Assembly: GCA_040954595.2 (NCBI GenBank)
Contig: CM082594.2
Location: 6,944,001-7,008,000 of the forward strand
DNA: 64,000 nt
Direction of reading: 5' to 3'
From: Balanoglossus misakiensis
Taxonomy: Eukaryota; Hemichordata
Shown: piece by piece, positions 1 to 12,370 of the stretch
Layout of the letters: the number at the start of each line of letters is the position of its first letter
Position numbering within the stretch: position 1 is the first letter of the stretch
The notes under the pieces: generated by a model
Told to the model about the DNA's origin: nothing
Database searches by the model: none
Seen by the model: the letters and a program-made list of their open reading frames with translations, nothing else
Translations under genes and position numbers: made by a program

Positions 1-1394
1 ATGTACATACTCCACACAGGTTGACGATTATGTCTGTTGATTTTTGTTGAAGGGGTTGTAGGTTTTAATTTATTGAGGGTATGATCTGTGTAGTGAAGAA
101 TTTCGGGGGGAAATTGATGTGTGTCTGTTTTTGTGTGTGTCAGACTGTCATTCTGTCTGTCAGATTGTGTGAGTCGGTTGATGGAATGCAAGTTTAGTAG
201 TTCTGCTTGGCAGACCTGAGGTGTATGAAATGCATCTATTTCGATGGTATTTTTCCATGGAGCTCTATTTTACCATCAGGACTTGTAGCTGTTGTAGCTA
301 TAATATCAACTTGAAAATTTAAAATCATGAAATCTTCATATCATGCACATGCCATTCAAGAGAAACTCAGGGGGAGCTGATTTGAATTTGTAATTTTATG
401 AAATTTGTACATTTTGTAATTGTAACTCCAAACACATCAAATTAAGTACCCTTTGACCTACTGTGTACATGTACGTGTACGTCCGACATAGGTATATGCA
501 TGTGGGACTAAAATAAGATTTTTAGATGAAGCAAGGGTTCTTCATCACACCCCTTTTTAAAGCTGTTTTCCTACAGGAGAGGCTGCAAGACTTTCCAGAG
601 CAATTCTTTAGTTTGTCATTTCATTTAGAAGTGTTTTATTTTTTATTAATATTTCTATTATATTTTGCAAGTTTAACACGGGACATTGCACCTTAGTTAT
701 TTCAATATGTACTGTAAAAATCCTCTCTGAATCATGTTGTGAACTTCATTACTGGAAAGAGATACATCAAAACAATATTGAATCCTTTGAACTGAGCACA
801 TTTTGTGTCAGAGTGTTCTTTTTGCCTGGGATTGTAATGGCGCGACATTTAAAAGAAATGAAAATGCAAACTATTGTAATATGCATGCAACAAAATATAA
901 TAAATAAGCTTTATTTGGTCATCTAAATATATTTACATTATTTCAACTTGCAAACTCGATATGAAAAGTTGTTTTAACAAGCTCCTGTATTCTTCTTGCG
1001 CAATATATACCAGCTTTGCAAAGAACGCCGGAAAACGCCATGAATTTGGGTGGTTGAAGGAAATCTTTCGTTGATGACAGGCAGTGCGAGATTTCTGTGT
1101 TTGAAAAACACCTGCTAGCTTTTAAGTTTTAAATGTTCTCTTTTATATTTGGAAATTGGCAGTTAAGCTGTGAATATGTTTCACTGCTGTATGCTGATGG
1201 AATATGAATGGCTGTTGAACACTCATCGCTTAACAATATTGGCTCAACAACTTGCAAAGACCATCACGAAATAAGATGTTATGTACATATATCTTGAAAA
1301 ACCAACACAAACTCGTCGTGCCAAAACGAGACAAGGCCACGCCTAAAGCTTATTGCATAAATACAATGTGTATTCACACTCTATATTCCTTTTG
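1..1394. other. ASIC 3' UTR and downstream flank
   Basis: AT-rich sequence downstream (minus sense) of the ASIC stop. Apart from the poly(A) candidate I see no coding exon, RNA gene or repeat of note. Confidence 0.5.
910..915 (-). terminator. Candidate poly(A) signal for the ASIC gene
   Basis: AATAAA on the minus strand about 480 nt past the ASIC stop codon. It is the first canonical hexamer I saw downstream; a variant hexamer nearer the stop is not excluded. Confidence 0.4.
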
Positions 1395-1633
1395 TTATAC
1401 GGCCGTATTTTTCGGTATTTGTTCGTGAGGCGCCCCATGGCCGTGGAGGTGGTGAAGCGAGAGTGGAGTGTGAACGTCGTTGTCTTCGCCCCTGTAGGTC
1501 CGCTTGTTCTTCTTAGGGGGCGCCATCACCGGTCGGAAACAGTGGATGCATTCGTCCACAAAATATTCCAAAATCTGTATCAGTGTGACGATGCTGGCGC
1601 CTAGGAACAGCCCCATGTTACCACCAAGTTGAC
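1395..1633 (-). CDS. ASIC: ASIC coding exon 8: TM2, selectivity filter and C terminus (residues 463-541)
   Basis: Acceptor TTTTGTCCCACAG. Starts QLGGNMGLFLGASIVT, the pre-TM2/TM2 signature with the GAS filter, continues through TM2 (LIQILEYFVDE) and ends with a basic, then His-rich, cytosolic tail. The last residues NTAV followed by TAA match a class I PDZ ligand (S/T-X-hydrophobic). Confidence 0.95.
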
Positions 1634-4600
1634 CTGTGGGACAAAAAATAATGTCGTAAATGATATTGTCGTTGTGATTTATAATAGATGGTAGTCTTCA
1701 GGTTCCATAAGGAAACAGTCCCAAATTCAACGTAAAGAATTTTCATTTACAAATGTCAAATGGAACCTAATATTGCTATAGCTGCAGTATGATATTATCG
1801 GAAAACCCGAATACCAAGGAAACTGGTAAATGAATTAAATATTCCACTGTCATTGTTTACAAAAGGGTTGGGTAAAACACCCTTTCGACAGTTTTTACAC
1901 TTCCTTGGGAAACGATATCGATATAAGACCGTGAATAATGTTTGAAATTATTACACAATTCATGATGTCGATCACACACCTCTCTGAAAACAGTAGAGAC
2001 GGCCCTGGAATCCTTCCAGACATCTTCAATTTTAATTACTTCACAAACCACGTTCAGTTGTAATTATACATACCAAATGGCCTATAATTTACTCTGTGTA
2101 CCCTTGTCAATAAAACTAATACCGACTTTAACGACTGCCACTTAATCAGACACTTGATCTGAATTACCAACATATAGGCAGCATTGACGGAGATTAGTGA
2201 CATTTGATTTAGTGATCCCTCCGGGAACATTCATTTATCTGTGTCCGGGGCAGGCTTTCAAAAACCAGGCCGTGTTATGGGAGCTTTCGTATTAGCAGAA
2301 GATTACCTAACATCATCTGCCCAATTGAGATTTCAGGCACATAACGGCGCGTGGCTCTTAATGGATCAGATTCAATGACAAGATGTGCGACAGCGATGAA
2401 TGCAACATAGTGCAACATTTATGTTGACAACGAGGAATGGTTTAATCTGGTCTGCGTATGAAAACTTGTTGGTTATGTATCAACATTAGCCCGGAGACGC
2501 GGGCTTTACACGGGCTTTGGTCTAGGGGAAGTTATGACTGGAGAATTAGAGTATTTATCAGTAAGCTTGCCTACAATGAGTAAATTTGTGACTGCTTTTG
2601 CATGCGTTGAAATTTGCATCAGGCATGTGGCTGCGGTGTATATCTGTTTACCATATTTTCATGATCATGGTTCCGTTGTTAGTGAATCAAGTGTGTGCAA
2701 ATGATTCCTGGTGGAACTTACCCAACAAGCCAACTAAGGAAGTCTCGGGAAGCTGCGTCACAGTTTCAAAGTTCAATTCTTCATAGAAAACGGTCAATAC
2801 CAGTATGTTATTGCTGTGGAAAAATAACACCAAATATGACAAAAAAATTAATTCCAAGATAATTTGATTTATTTTTTATTCAATGGGTGACTATCAGTTG
2901 AATTCTTGCCCTGGTCGTGCAAATGTTAAACAACAGTATCAAAGTCAATTCTTTTGTTTATCATGCAGTAATTAATTAAGCAACCTTCCCCCAAGGATTT
3001 TGACTAGGTCACGACACATATCTATAGCGTTCACCAATCAGAACGCTTGATACGCGCATGCTCTATCATTTTCGTCAGTGCAGCGGTAGGCTTCACACCG
3101 CCTGCCCATGCCCCTCCCCCCTCTCCCCGGGCACCACAGCATTTCATCTGTCGGCTGCGGCTTTTGATTTTCTTTGGGACAGGAAAACTTAAGGTACAGT
3201 ATTTCAAGTTAATTATGTGACAACAGCACGCCACGTAGCCACACAGGCATGTATGGGACGACGACCGACCGACCGAACGAGAGCTCTGTTTTGTGAACCA
3301 CGTGTTGTGCAGAAGGGGGGGGGGGATATAAACAACGATACTAATTTGCCAACGAGGTTAATGTTGAGTGCGATGTTTGTCGTTTGTGTATATCTGCAGC
3401 CTGAGGCTGAGACGGGCACATATACCGGTATGTGCGATGAAAGAAGAGGCGCCACAGATGGGACAGATGGGACGTCGGACACCTGCTCTTTCAATGGAAC
3501 ATATGAACTCTGTGTTTTGAACTGTGGAACTGGACAGGTAAACAAGAACGATTTTGATGTTGCCCAAGAGGACATCCCTACCAGATGCGGCGAGATCTTT
3601 GTATGTTTGATGTTTGTTGGTAAGTGTGTCATTATTATCTTCTGCGAGCGCCCTTTTTTTTGACCGGAAACATGCGCGGTACAGATGCTTGTCCAGCTGA
3701 TCGCAGCGTTGCAGCAGACGACATTTTGGGTCAACTCAAAATGGAGGCGTACGCAAGCGCCTTTGTGACAGATTATCGGAAACATGCCATTTTTTCTTGG
3801 CATTATGTAGCTATACTGTAATATTTGTACTGTTTATATCGCTTCGCTTACTGGAAATGTATATTTCATTCAAGCGAGCAGTAAACACGTGTAATCACAT
3901 CCGGGTCACTGGGATGCGTCTCCTCGACCAATCAGATTGCCTTATTAACGTCAACGTACGTGATGTAATGGTATAATAAAATTAATATTCACGCACACGC
4001 GTAACTGTGCTCAAGGCGATTTGCAATTAATAAAAGACTTGACGTCTACGCATATCAATTTGTGTGCGGAGGGAAATGTAGAATTTCCACTTACTCGATG
4101 TACTCCTGTGTGTAGTTCGACATTGCCGGTGATTTGCCCGATCTGTCTGGCTTTAGACGGCAGTTTGACGGTGTGACGGAAAACACCTCGCTGTCGCACG
4201 GTGTGTGGCAAGGGCAGTCGAACTCTAGGTGACCTTCGATGTATTCAACTGCATGAAAAAGTTGATATCAGGAAAAAAAATATTGTTAGTTCAGCTTTTG
4301 GTGTTGAATACGCTTTCTGACCTAAGTGTTCAAATAAGTTTCAATGGAAGTTTTTTTTTACCTTTTTGTAACTTTTAAATCGACCATATTGTTTCAGACT
4401 AAAGTTCTAATAATGCGTAATCAGCTGAATATACGTTCATTATTTCCATTCCTGGTAAAATGGCATACATATATACGGAAAATTGAAAGTTTCTCTGCTC
4501 AGATGTCCGAGACTGAATAATACCGGTACTAAAGCAAAACAAAACAAGGCAAAACAAAACAAAACAAACAAAATAAAACAAAAGAATTGAAAATTACGTA

Positions 4601-7600
4601 GTTTGGTGTGCGCACACTCCTTCACAACCGCGGGAGTGCAGACCGGACCATTCCCTGGCTGTTCCACCAATCTGCACCCGCACTTTTCAAGTAACAGCGC
4701 AGTCTCGCATTCGATGCGACACGCTGACATGGAATAGTGGTCGAAGTATTTGCTGCCCATCGATTTTCTGTCGCATTTTCCGTAGGGGGTCGGCAAACGC
4801 TGTATCTGTGAAAAACACGCACGCAAACTTGAAATAATCGGTAAATTCCCACAAAAACAATGGCCCGTTTTGTTGTAGATTGCCAAAGTTTTGGTAGTTT
4901 GGAGTGCTAGCGCTTTTGTGCAACACTTAGGAAACTTGGAAAGTTGGGGCACAATGAACTAATTATTGCAAATTCAGATAATGTGTTGGCGCAAAAGTTG
5001 CCCGAATCGCTCACCTCCTGCCTGGTTATCGCAAGAAAGAAGTGGCTACCAGGTCCCACGGCAAAGCCCAGCTGTTTGGGATATGGAGGTTCTGTTGGCG
5101 GGTGTATCATCAACTTGAAGCCAACGTTGACGAAGGAGTCTTCCAAGTCATTCGTGGGCAGATGATCCGCTGTTTGGGTATTCAGGACAACTCGAAGACC
5201 GTTATCTAAAAAAAAATCAGAGTCTATAGTAACGGTATTGTCGTTAAAAAACGGATCGATTTGTCGGTCGCTGTTTCAAGATAAGCAAAATTACGTGCGT
5301 TGCTTCATTGCGTTTTTATCTGATTTCCACGAAATTTCAAGCCAGTAAAGTTTCTTTAACACAATATATTTTGACAACAATGAAAAGTTTAGACTACGTT
5401 CTGTGCCTCATTTAGATATACTTTTATGCAGGCGTTAAGTCAACCGTGTCCATAAAGTACATTATCCTACTCCTGGTGATATTTCTGACGGATATGATGA
5501 GTGATAAAGGACTATCTGCTACCCCAACTGTTTTTTCTCTCTCTCAAAAGCGAAAATGTAAAACACCCGATTTCTATCTTTGCTTTGAATATATTTTGTA
5601 CCATATAGTGTAATGTTATACTCCAGTGACCAGAATGAAATCAGGTCCTTTAACACGCAGTGCATTCTTCAGCATCGATGAATCGATAAGATGTCTACAG
5701 CTTACTCATCTGTGACAGCGACTCCGTCCAGAATTCGAATACCGCAAACACAAGGAAACGTGACGTACACACGTAATCTTTTGCCCCCGCTTTTTAACTC
5801 GCCGCTGTTTAGTCGGAAACAACAAATCACTTTCATGACAACATAATACTGTCAATCAATTTTCATCGCACAGTGTTACCGTATTACTTCGGCCAGAGAA
5901 ATCAAAAGTAGATTTTGACATTTTTTTCAGTTGAGTTGAAATGAACGGGTTAACATACCTGTACCGGGCTTAGCAGCATGGCGCAGTTCCCTATCACTAT
6001 CGTACACGTTGAATACGAAACAGTTGCCATAGTGAGTAAACACGTGCACAAAATCATTTTCTGGACAAGCATGTCCATTCCAGGTGCACTGAAATAAAAA
6101 GACGACGTCAACGAACTTATTTGGGTTAATACATAGAATGGGCGAACTCCAAAAGTAACATGTGCTTTATAGGGGATATGAACATTATCACAAAACCTTG
6201 AAATTTCGCATTTCCAACTACATTCGCGCTCAGGTGTAGCTGCAAGACATTGGGTTAGTACCTGTGTAATGGTATCCTTCAGCTGACTGCCAGCCCGAAG
6301 CGTGAATTCAGTGAAATTGAATTTCTTTTCCGCCTCGCTTCTCCAGTCCAGGTCTTTCAAGTGCTGCACAAATTCATCAGAAAAGAGGTCTGGGTATGAT
6401 AGATTGCCCATTTCGTCCATCAGACCTGTAAAAATCACAATATTTAATTTGTACAACTATATTGGCCTTGGTAGTTTAAAATTGAGAGTCTTACATGACA
6501 CATAACTTTCATGTCTGTTCGAATTTGCAGTCTGAGTGTCACAGTAATGTAATTAACGTCACACCTGAACTGCTTTCTCCTGTGTAAAATGATCAGATGA
6601 TTATATTCAATAAGCGAATGACCTGATCGAAGAATTTAGACTGCGTATAGGCAGCAATGGTGTTCATCAGATGCGTGGAACACACATTCATTAAGACAAA
6701 AAAATATAATCTTCAGCCAGTGCCAGTTGAATACATATTACATGTGGTGGACAGCATTGCATTAACGCGTCGCATCACTAATCATGCATTAATCATACGA
6801 AAGACAACTGGGTTGCCAAGCCATTGCCGATAGAGAGATGTTTAAACCACAGATAGCGCTAAAACGTATGCATTTCTTGAGGCTTCCTACAGTGCCGTGT
6901 TGACTACCCTGTCATCCGTTATTTTCCCCAAACTGAGGAAACTCTGACTCGAGAACTAGGTGTCCGCTGAGCTTTATTTGTTCTCTTGCTTATATATTCT
7001 CTTCAGGTATATCAGTCATCACGAAGTACCATTATCATTTAGTTTTCAAGGTCAGCTCATGTAGGAAATATTTTATTTATAGGCGCGTAGATATACAATG
7101 ATAATGCGACCGTCTATAGTCGACGCAACAAGTGAAATATCTCTGCAGGTGCGATATCCGACACATCAAACTTTATTGCCTCGGTTGACCATTATTCCCA
7201 TCACATAGTGATGTCCACAAGTAAATCATAATCTAATGACACCAGAGTGTCACGACAATTTCAAAGACAACCAATGCATGTCGTCATAACGTATATAACA
7301 CAAAGTAAAGCGCCTTCACCAGTTTTATCCGACTTCAAATTAATTTATTTTGAAAAATAATCATGACGAATATACGACGATAAAAACGCTCAAAAAGTCA
7401 CGGCTTTCAACTGTCTAATATGTACATAGACAGTCCACTTGTAAATAAGGGACATTCTCGGTGGCCAAAGAACAGAAAAGACAACGCAACACAAGCGCAT
7501 AACAGAAATGCATCCAAAATTTTGGCCATAAATGAAACTTCCCAGATGTTTGCTTGAGCCGAACGAATGTCAAGATATGAGGCTAGACAACCTTTTTTGT

Positions 7601-8088
7601 CTTCCTATATTCTCAATTCAGATCATTTAATGATACTCACCGAGAGGTTGTCCAACATGAACCATGTCTGTCGGTGTAATAGCCGTTCGCCGGTACTTGT
7701 TGAAGTTGCATACTGTAATGGCTGGAAACGGCATGTTTGGAAGGTATTCCACGTCGACTTTCGTGACATGGTGGAACTCGCTGTAGTTGATGGCGGCACC
7801 TATGCACTGCTGGAGCAGAAACGCCAAAGACGCTAATACCACCAGCGTCCAGAGCACCCTCCGAATGAACGATCGCTCGGTGACCGTGTGTTTGACCCCG
7901 TGGACATCGGAGACCTGGGCCGCCCAGACTTGCCAGCGAGTCGCCGGCGTCGAGTTGGGGTCCACCTTCGGGGTGTCGGGGGATGCATAGGAGGAGTGCT
8001 TGGCCACGGACGCCGAGACGGACGAGGGGAAGACGTTGTTATTTCTCCGGGAACGGGCGCTGTCATAATCGTCTTCCTTCATCTCCAT
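1395..8088 (-). CDS. ASIC: Acid-sensing ion channel (ASIC-type degenerin/ENaC channel), 8 coding exons, 541 aa
   Basis: Seen: coding exons 8088..7641, 6425..6262, 6088..5959, 5205..5015, 4805..4598, 4248..4095, 2813..2722 and 1633..1395 join in phase to 1626 nt with GT-AG introns. Cytosolic N terminus 1-75 carries the conserved HG (63-64) before TM1 (about 76-96). FHHVTK (105-110) has the two histidines that mark proton-sensing ASICs, then FPAITVCN. The large Cys-rich extracellular loop includes FTLRAG, HYGNCFVFN, GFKLMIHPP and SACRIECET, then TM2 (about 467-486) with filter GAS (474-476). Known: the family forms trimeric, amiloride-sensitive Na+ channels of the plasma membrane; many are opened by protons. 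Inference: this is an ASIC rather than a peptide- or mechano-gated degenerin. It ends TAV, a class I PDZ-ligand pattern. Start: the first ATG after an in-frame stop, at 8088; a second Met lies two codons later. Length is normal for ASICs (about 510-560). Confidence 0.95.
2722..2813 (-). CDS. ASIC: ASIC coding exon 7 (residues 432-462), too short for an ORF search
   Basis: 92-nt exon between acceptor TTTTTCCACAG and donor GTTGG/GTAAGT. It completes the split Asp codon and reads NNILVLTVFYEELNFETV, then a stretch ending GLLG. This corresponds to the ASIC segment NI..L.IFFE.LNYET leading into TM2. It enters in phase 2 and leaves in phase 1, exactly matching exons 6 and 8. Confidence 0.92.
4095..4248 (-). 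CDS. ASIC: ASIC coding exon 6 (residues 381-431)
   Basis: Acceptor TTTTTCATGCAG. Encodes EFDCPCHTPCDSEVF and then NYTQEYI, matching the ASIC C.C..PC.....Y and ...N..Q.YI blocks. Donor ATCGA/GTAAGT in phase 2. A competing frame (read at 4211..4011) is longer as an ORF but does not join the neighbouring exons. Confidence 0.9.
4598..4805 (-). CDS. ASIC: ASIC coding exon 5 (residues 312-380)
   Basis: Acceptor TTTTTCACAG. Encodes LPTPYGKC, YSMSACRIECET and CGCRLVEQPG ... CTP....KEC, the cysteine-rich thumb region with the hallmark S...C...C. Donor CTAC/GTAATT in phase 1. An (AAAAC)n-like tract lies in the intron just past the donor (about 4535-4585). Confidence 0.93.
5015..5205 (-). CDS. ASIC: ASIC coding exon 4 (residues 248-311)
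   Basis: Acceptor is a T-run ending TTTAG. Encodes GFKLMIHPPTEPP and LGFAVGPG, the ASIC beta-strand signature G.KV..H...EPP ... G..V.PG. Ends at GAG/GTGAGC in phase 0. Confidence 0.92.
5959..6088 (-). CDS. ASIC: ASIC coding exon 3 (residues 205-247)
   Basis: Acceptor TTTATTTCAG; reads CTWNGHAC then HYGNCFVFN, matching the conserved C.W.G..C ... T.YG.CYTFN block of ASIC/ENaC extracellular domains. Donor ACAG/GTATGT in phase 1. A longer overlapping open frame at this locus is in another frame and is not the protein. Confidence 0.92.
6262..6425 (-). CDS. ASIC: ASIC coding exon 2 (residues 150-204)
   Basis: Acceptor TTTTTACAG/GT completes the split Gly codon. The exon encodes a lower-conservation stretch of the extracellular domain and ends with FTLRAGSQLKDTITQ, the ASIC FTLRAG.QLKD motif. 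The donor CACAG/GTACTA is in phase 0. The frame stays open past this donor into the intron, but the protein there no longer resembles ASIC. Confidence 0.9.
7641..8088 (-). CDS. ASIC: ASIC coding exon 1 (residues 1-149 plus 1 nt)
   Basis: Encodes the hydrophilic N terminus, the HG motif, TM1 and the post-TM1 segment with HHVTK and FPAITVCN. Ends at a strong donor, CTCG/GTGAGT, in phase 1. The open frame runs on upstream to 8187 but has only a TTG there, so the first true ATG at 8088 is the chosen start. Confidence 0.93.
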
Positions 8089-11000
8089 TATGCCGGCGAT
8101 CCGTCGGTGCCTGGCGCGATGATGCAGCCGATCCGATGCCAGCAAATCCGGACACTGAATGTGTGACAGCCGAACACCTGCTGACAATAGTAGATTTGCA
8201 TTTCAACAGAACAAGTCAAATCGATGCGAATTCCACATCTGCGCTAATACACACACCCGCTTCTTATAATATACCAATCTCCAGGCAGGGACACTTGGCG
8301 GACTGTACTCTCCACATATTTAAAACCCGTAGTCCTCAGAGTCAATAAATAAATCTCGTCACGTTTGCATGACGCACAAACTAGATATAAATATTTCAGG
8401 GAAACACTGACAAAGCCAACGATCGGTACGATGCAAAAATTACCGACAAGGGTCATTCCATATTTGTTACAGGGGTGGAGATTCTTTTAAAAAAAACTTT
8501 CACCACAGTGTGCATTTTCGGTTAAATTAATTTTATAAACAACTAATGCATTTACAAGTAATTATGACTACTAATAGTGATGTGCTTTAACACATGAAGT
8601 ATACTGCGTGCATGATTTCCGCCAACATGTATCAAAGAACAGATTTCATAATTGTTGAAGTCTGTTTGTAACTTCAATAACATGTACCAAAGTATGTATG
8701 TGTAATGTTTAAAATCTTGTGCTGGAACATCTCGGAATCAAACGTGTAAAAACGAAAATAGTTCTGTTATTTTTTCATTACCAATCATGGTTCTAACCGG
8801 ACGCGCCCAAAAGGTATAACCTCTTAAAACTGTTTCACACCTGTTGCATCATTGCAGTCCAATTATACGAAGTGTATACGAAGTGTACACAAAAAAACAC
8901 AGACTATCTTGCAAAACTCCCATATACTGGTCCAGTGGGCATGTCCAAAAACCAAAAAGTTTTTTACAAAAATGTGTACTAGTTTCCTTTCAGAGGTGTC
9001 CATCCGTTTTCCATACATAAATATCAGAGTTGCGTAGCTTTTTTTAAGTGGCAGATGTTAGTAAAATTGGATCTTTATAATCTAACAGTATGTACGAGGA
9101 CTTAATTTATGCCTTAACCTTCCGAACTTAAAACACTTTAGGTAATAAAATCACTTTGGTTTGTTTTACAACTGAGATATTTATCTTGGACCAAATGTAA
9201 AAAATAATAATGTACGTCACAGGAATACTGATGCATGTACAAAAATGTATGTAGTTTTGTGTGATTGCCAGAGTCAGATGAAGAGCCAAAAAGGCATAAT
9301 TTTCGGGCCTAAAAGACCCTGACAAAAATCTCCGTCGAGTGTCTCCCAAAGCATGGCAACCGGTGAAAGTCTAAATCAATGCAAGAAAATCCTGTATGTA
9401 AAGCAGTTATTCGACAGTACAAGAAAAGATCGGACAGGGAAAGTATTTGACACCATTTCAGAACTTTATCAAATTTAATGGCATTGTGTTATGGAATTGG
9501 TGTTCCATTGTATTTTATATTGGTATGGATTCCACTTTCGTGGTGGTGTTGCCATGGTGACCGTTACTTGGCCGACTTGAATGCCTGATCTGACACGCTA
9601 CGGATGGAGGGGTTTCCCAATCTCGCCCTTGGTGAGTTGCGCACCAATCAGAAGTGCGTTCTGGATCACGTGATTAGCTTGTCTACCATGTGTTTTTGGC
9701 TGATGAGGAAGGAACCCCAAGTTTCGGCTGTGGGCTACGTTTCCTGACTAGTCCTATTTTATCCCTGCCGAATGGCCAGCCTCGGGTCACCGATCGCGAA
9801 ATCTAAGACGTGTTTACCTTAGCAGTTCGGGTGTGGGCCGATATTTTCGTCAAAACGTGTGCTTCACGGCGAGTTCCGACTGCCTTGTTAAGAGACAAAA
9901 CTGTTTGTGAGAGGCATGCACGGGTCAGCCAACGGGCTACATGTACCAGTTTTAAGAGGTAGCTCGTTCCAGTTTCCGTCACAATTGTGCATGTACGGGA
10001 TTGTTAGGGCAACTTTGGTTAAGAAAACCCTTTCGAATATTCGCCAAGGTCTGGCTCGACGCAGTGGTCAGGTTTGGTCGCTAAATGTTGTTTGTTGAGA
10101 ACCGTTGTATTGTGTGCAAAAGGGGCCACAGGAGTTTAGGGTACTGTGTTGCGCTCTGGGCACCGTACTCCTCACGGGATCTGTTAACGCAGGTCAGCGC
10201 AACACGTTACCTCGGGCTTTTGTATCGCCTTCCTTTGCTGTGACATTTAATTTTACTGTCATTTCTGAAGAAGCCCTGAAAACTCATTTCATCAGGCACA
10301 GGGGTAGATATCTGAGCGTTTCCCCAGGGACAGTTGGTTGAAATACTAGGGATGAACGTGATAACGGTAGACGGTTAGATAAAGTAGAACGATCAGTTTG
10401 TGGTATGGCACAACAACTTCAAACATTTATGCAGAAGTTTTGGAAAAGATGTGAAAACAAGGCATAGTGGACACCGCCCTCACGCACCAGACGGCGGTAA
10501 CAGCTGAGGTGCATTCATATCAGGCTCAAGACAATACAGTGTCCTCATCAATGAGTTCCCACTGCCATGGCAACAGCTCTGTTTGTGTAGCGCCTCTCAC
10601 AAACAGCGCTGAGGTGAACAGTTCAGGTTTCTGTCACAATAAACATACTGCACTGACTATGGCCGTAGCTTGTACGGTACAACTTTACCAGCCTGTTGTC
10701 ATGACGCCCCCTGGCGTTCAAATTGAACCATCCACTCGTTCTTTATTCAGGACGTTGACACTTCCAATAGAAAAAAAACCTCAGCACAATAAATCTAAGC
10801 GCAAGATTATTACACAAAAATTGACGGATGCAATCCAGCTCTGCAAGTTACACGTGATTGATGCATGATCAATAAGATACCAAGGAGGAAATTGAATATT
10901 CCACATCCGGGTTGTAATGATACTTTCCTCAAAGAAGTTAATATCATCGTATCAAACTACGAACTAAATGGATATATGTCGTCCGACCCAAACCTATAAT

Positions 11001-12295
11001 TCACAGTTGTGGTCTGTCTGTTTGTGTATTATATACTCAAAAGTATAGCCAATCATATAAATCTTGATAGTATCCGCACAGAGTTTTACATGGTTTTAAG
11101 TACATTGTAAATAAAATAAATTTGATCATAAAAAAATCTTGTACTCGCAATTCAATCTACACGCTAACATACCACCATCGACGAAAAAAAATCGTATGCT
11201 TATGTCATGAAAATTATGCTCTCTTTAATAATTGTTTCCTCAATAGCATAAGGGTACATGTATTAAATAGTTGTCAGAAAAGTACACATTCTTTAGATCA
11301 TCGAAAGAAATGTATCAGTTCTGTTTTCAATGAGCTTGTGATAATGATCAGTGTATTATATTTATAGTGAACAGTATAAGATGAATAATCTACCATGAGA
11401 AAGTATAATAAGTAAAATAATGTCCAAAATAAGTGACTTTTACCAAATTTACTCACTTTGGATAATATTTTGATTATTTTAGTCTCTTTTGATAGATTAG
11501 TCATATTTTTAGAATCACTGAAATATGTGTTTTTACCAGTTGTTACAACTCAATTCACACCATGTATATGGGCATAATATCTGAATACTGCTGTGCTACA
11601 ATTATTTGGTATTTGACCAAAATTAAATGATCAAAGTATTCATGTGTTTTATGCACATATGATATGCTGGGCGTGAGTTGAGTTGTGACAACTGGGCATT
11701 TAGCATAAGTTAGTAAACCGAACAAAGGCAGATAAGGTATGAAAAGAGGAAATAACCATAATAGTGTCAAAAGTGGGAGATTTTTCTTACTTCAACATAA
11801 GTTGTGGTGTTACTGAAGTGAAAAAATGATAAAGTTATCACGGAGAACGTATAGTTAACAATAGAGTTCAATGATATAATTGATGTGTCAATCCAACTAT
11901 CTTCAAATGCCACCCCCTATTCAATCACCTCATCTTGTTCAAATGCCCCTGTCTTTCTTCATTTTTTCTCACCAAACAATTGTATGCCACATTCTTTTAT
12001 TTGAAAATCTATTTGCTCACACCAATACTCCGTAACGAATATTTTATGAGATTCACAGCATTCATTGTCCTGGGCTTGTAAATTGCAATTAAAAAGACAG
12101 GTTATAAAAAGTGGTAAAACAGTTACATTTTTATTGACTAATAACTTAAAGACGCGTCGCTTGCGCCTAGCCACTACACAATATTGGCAAACTGTCAAAC
12201 AACATTAACAAATATTGCGCACAGTAATTGTCCTACATTACTCGACCGAAGGCATATTTCCAGGTAGTCAATATTAATATTCTTTATAATAAAAC
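8089..12295. other. Intergenic sequence between the ASIC gene and peptide gene A
   Basis: No gene recognised. The stretch 9540..10870 is visibly more GC-rich than its flanks and contains plus-strand open frames (10105..10341 and 10467..10868, the latter 133 codons starting at GTG). Their proteins have no domain I recognise. It may be a degraded mobile element or an untranslated region. Confidence 0.4.
8261..8273 (-). promoter_or_regulatory. Possible TATA-like element upstream of the ASIC start
   Basis: On the minus strand this reads TATATTATAAGAA, about 175 nt upstream of the ASIC ATG. Position and composition are compatible with a core promoter, but the leader would contain short upstream ATGs, so this is a guess. 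Confidence 0.25.
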
Positions 12296-12301
12296 TTTAT
12301 T
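12296..12301 (-). terminator. Poly(A) signal of peptide gene A
   Basis: AATAAA on the minus strand, 70 nt past the stop codon of gene A. Confidence 0.6.
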
Positions 12302-12370
12302 ACTAATTAATTTGACAAAAGCAATAAAATTTGCAGAGCGTGTGCAAAGTTGTTAGTGGGACTTTTCAGA

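Noticed and set aside
1857-2051. Minus-strand frame reading LNVVCEVIKIEDVW, first considered as the ASIC pre-TM2 exon
   Set aside because: Loosely similar to the expected segment, but it has no acceptor AG between the upstream stop and the match, and its donor phase does not fit exon 8. The 92-nt exon at 2813..2722 fits perfectly.
4011-4211. Minus-strand frame with TVKLPSKA, resembling the vertebrate ASIC KIPSKA motif
   Set aside because: It is one frame off the exon 6 reading that joins exons 5 and 7 in phase and contains CPCHTPC and NYTQEYI.
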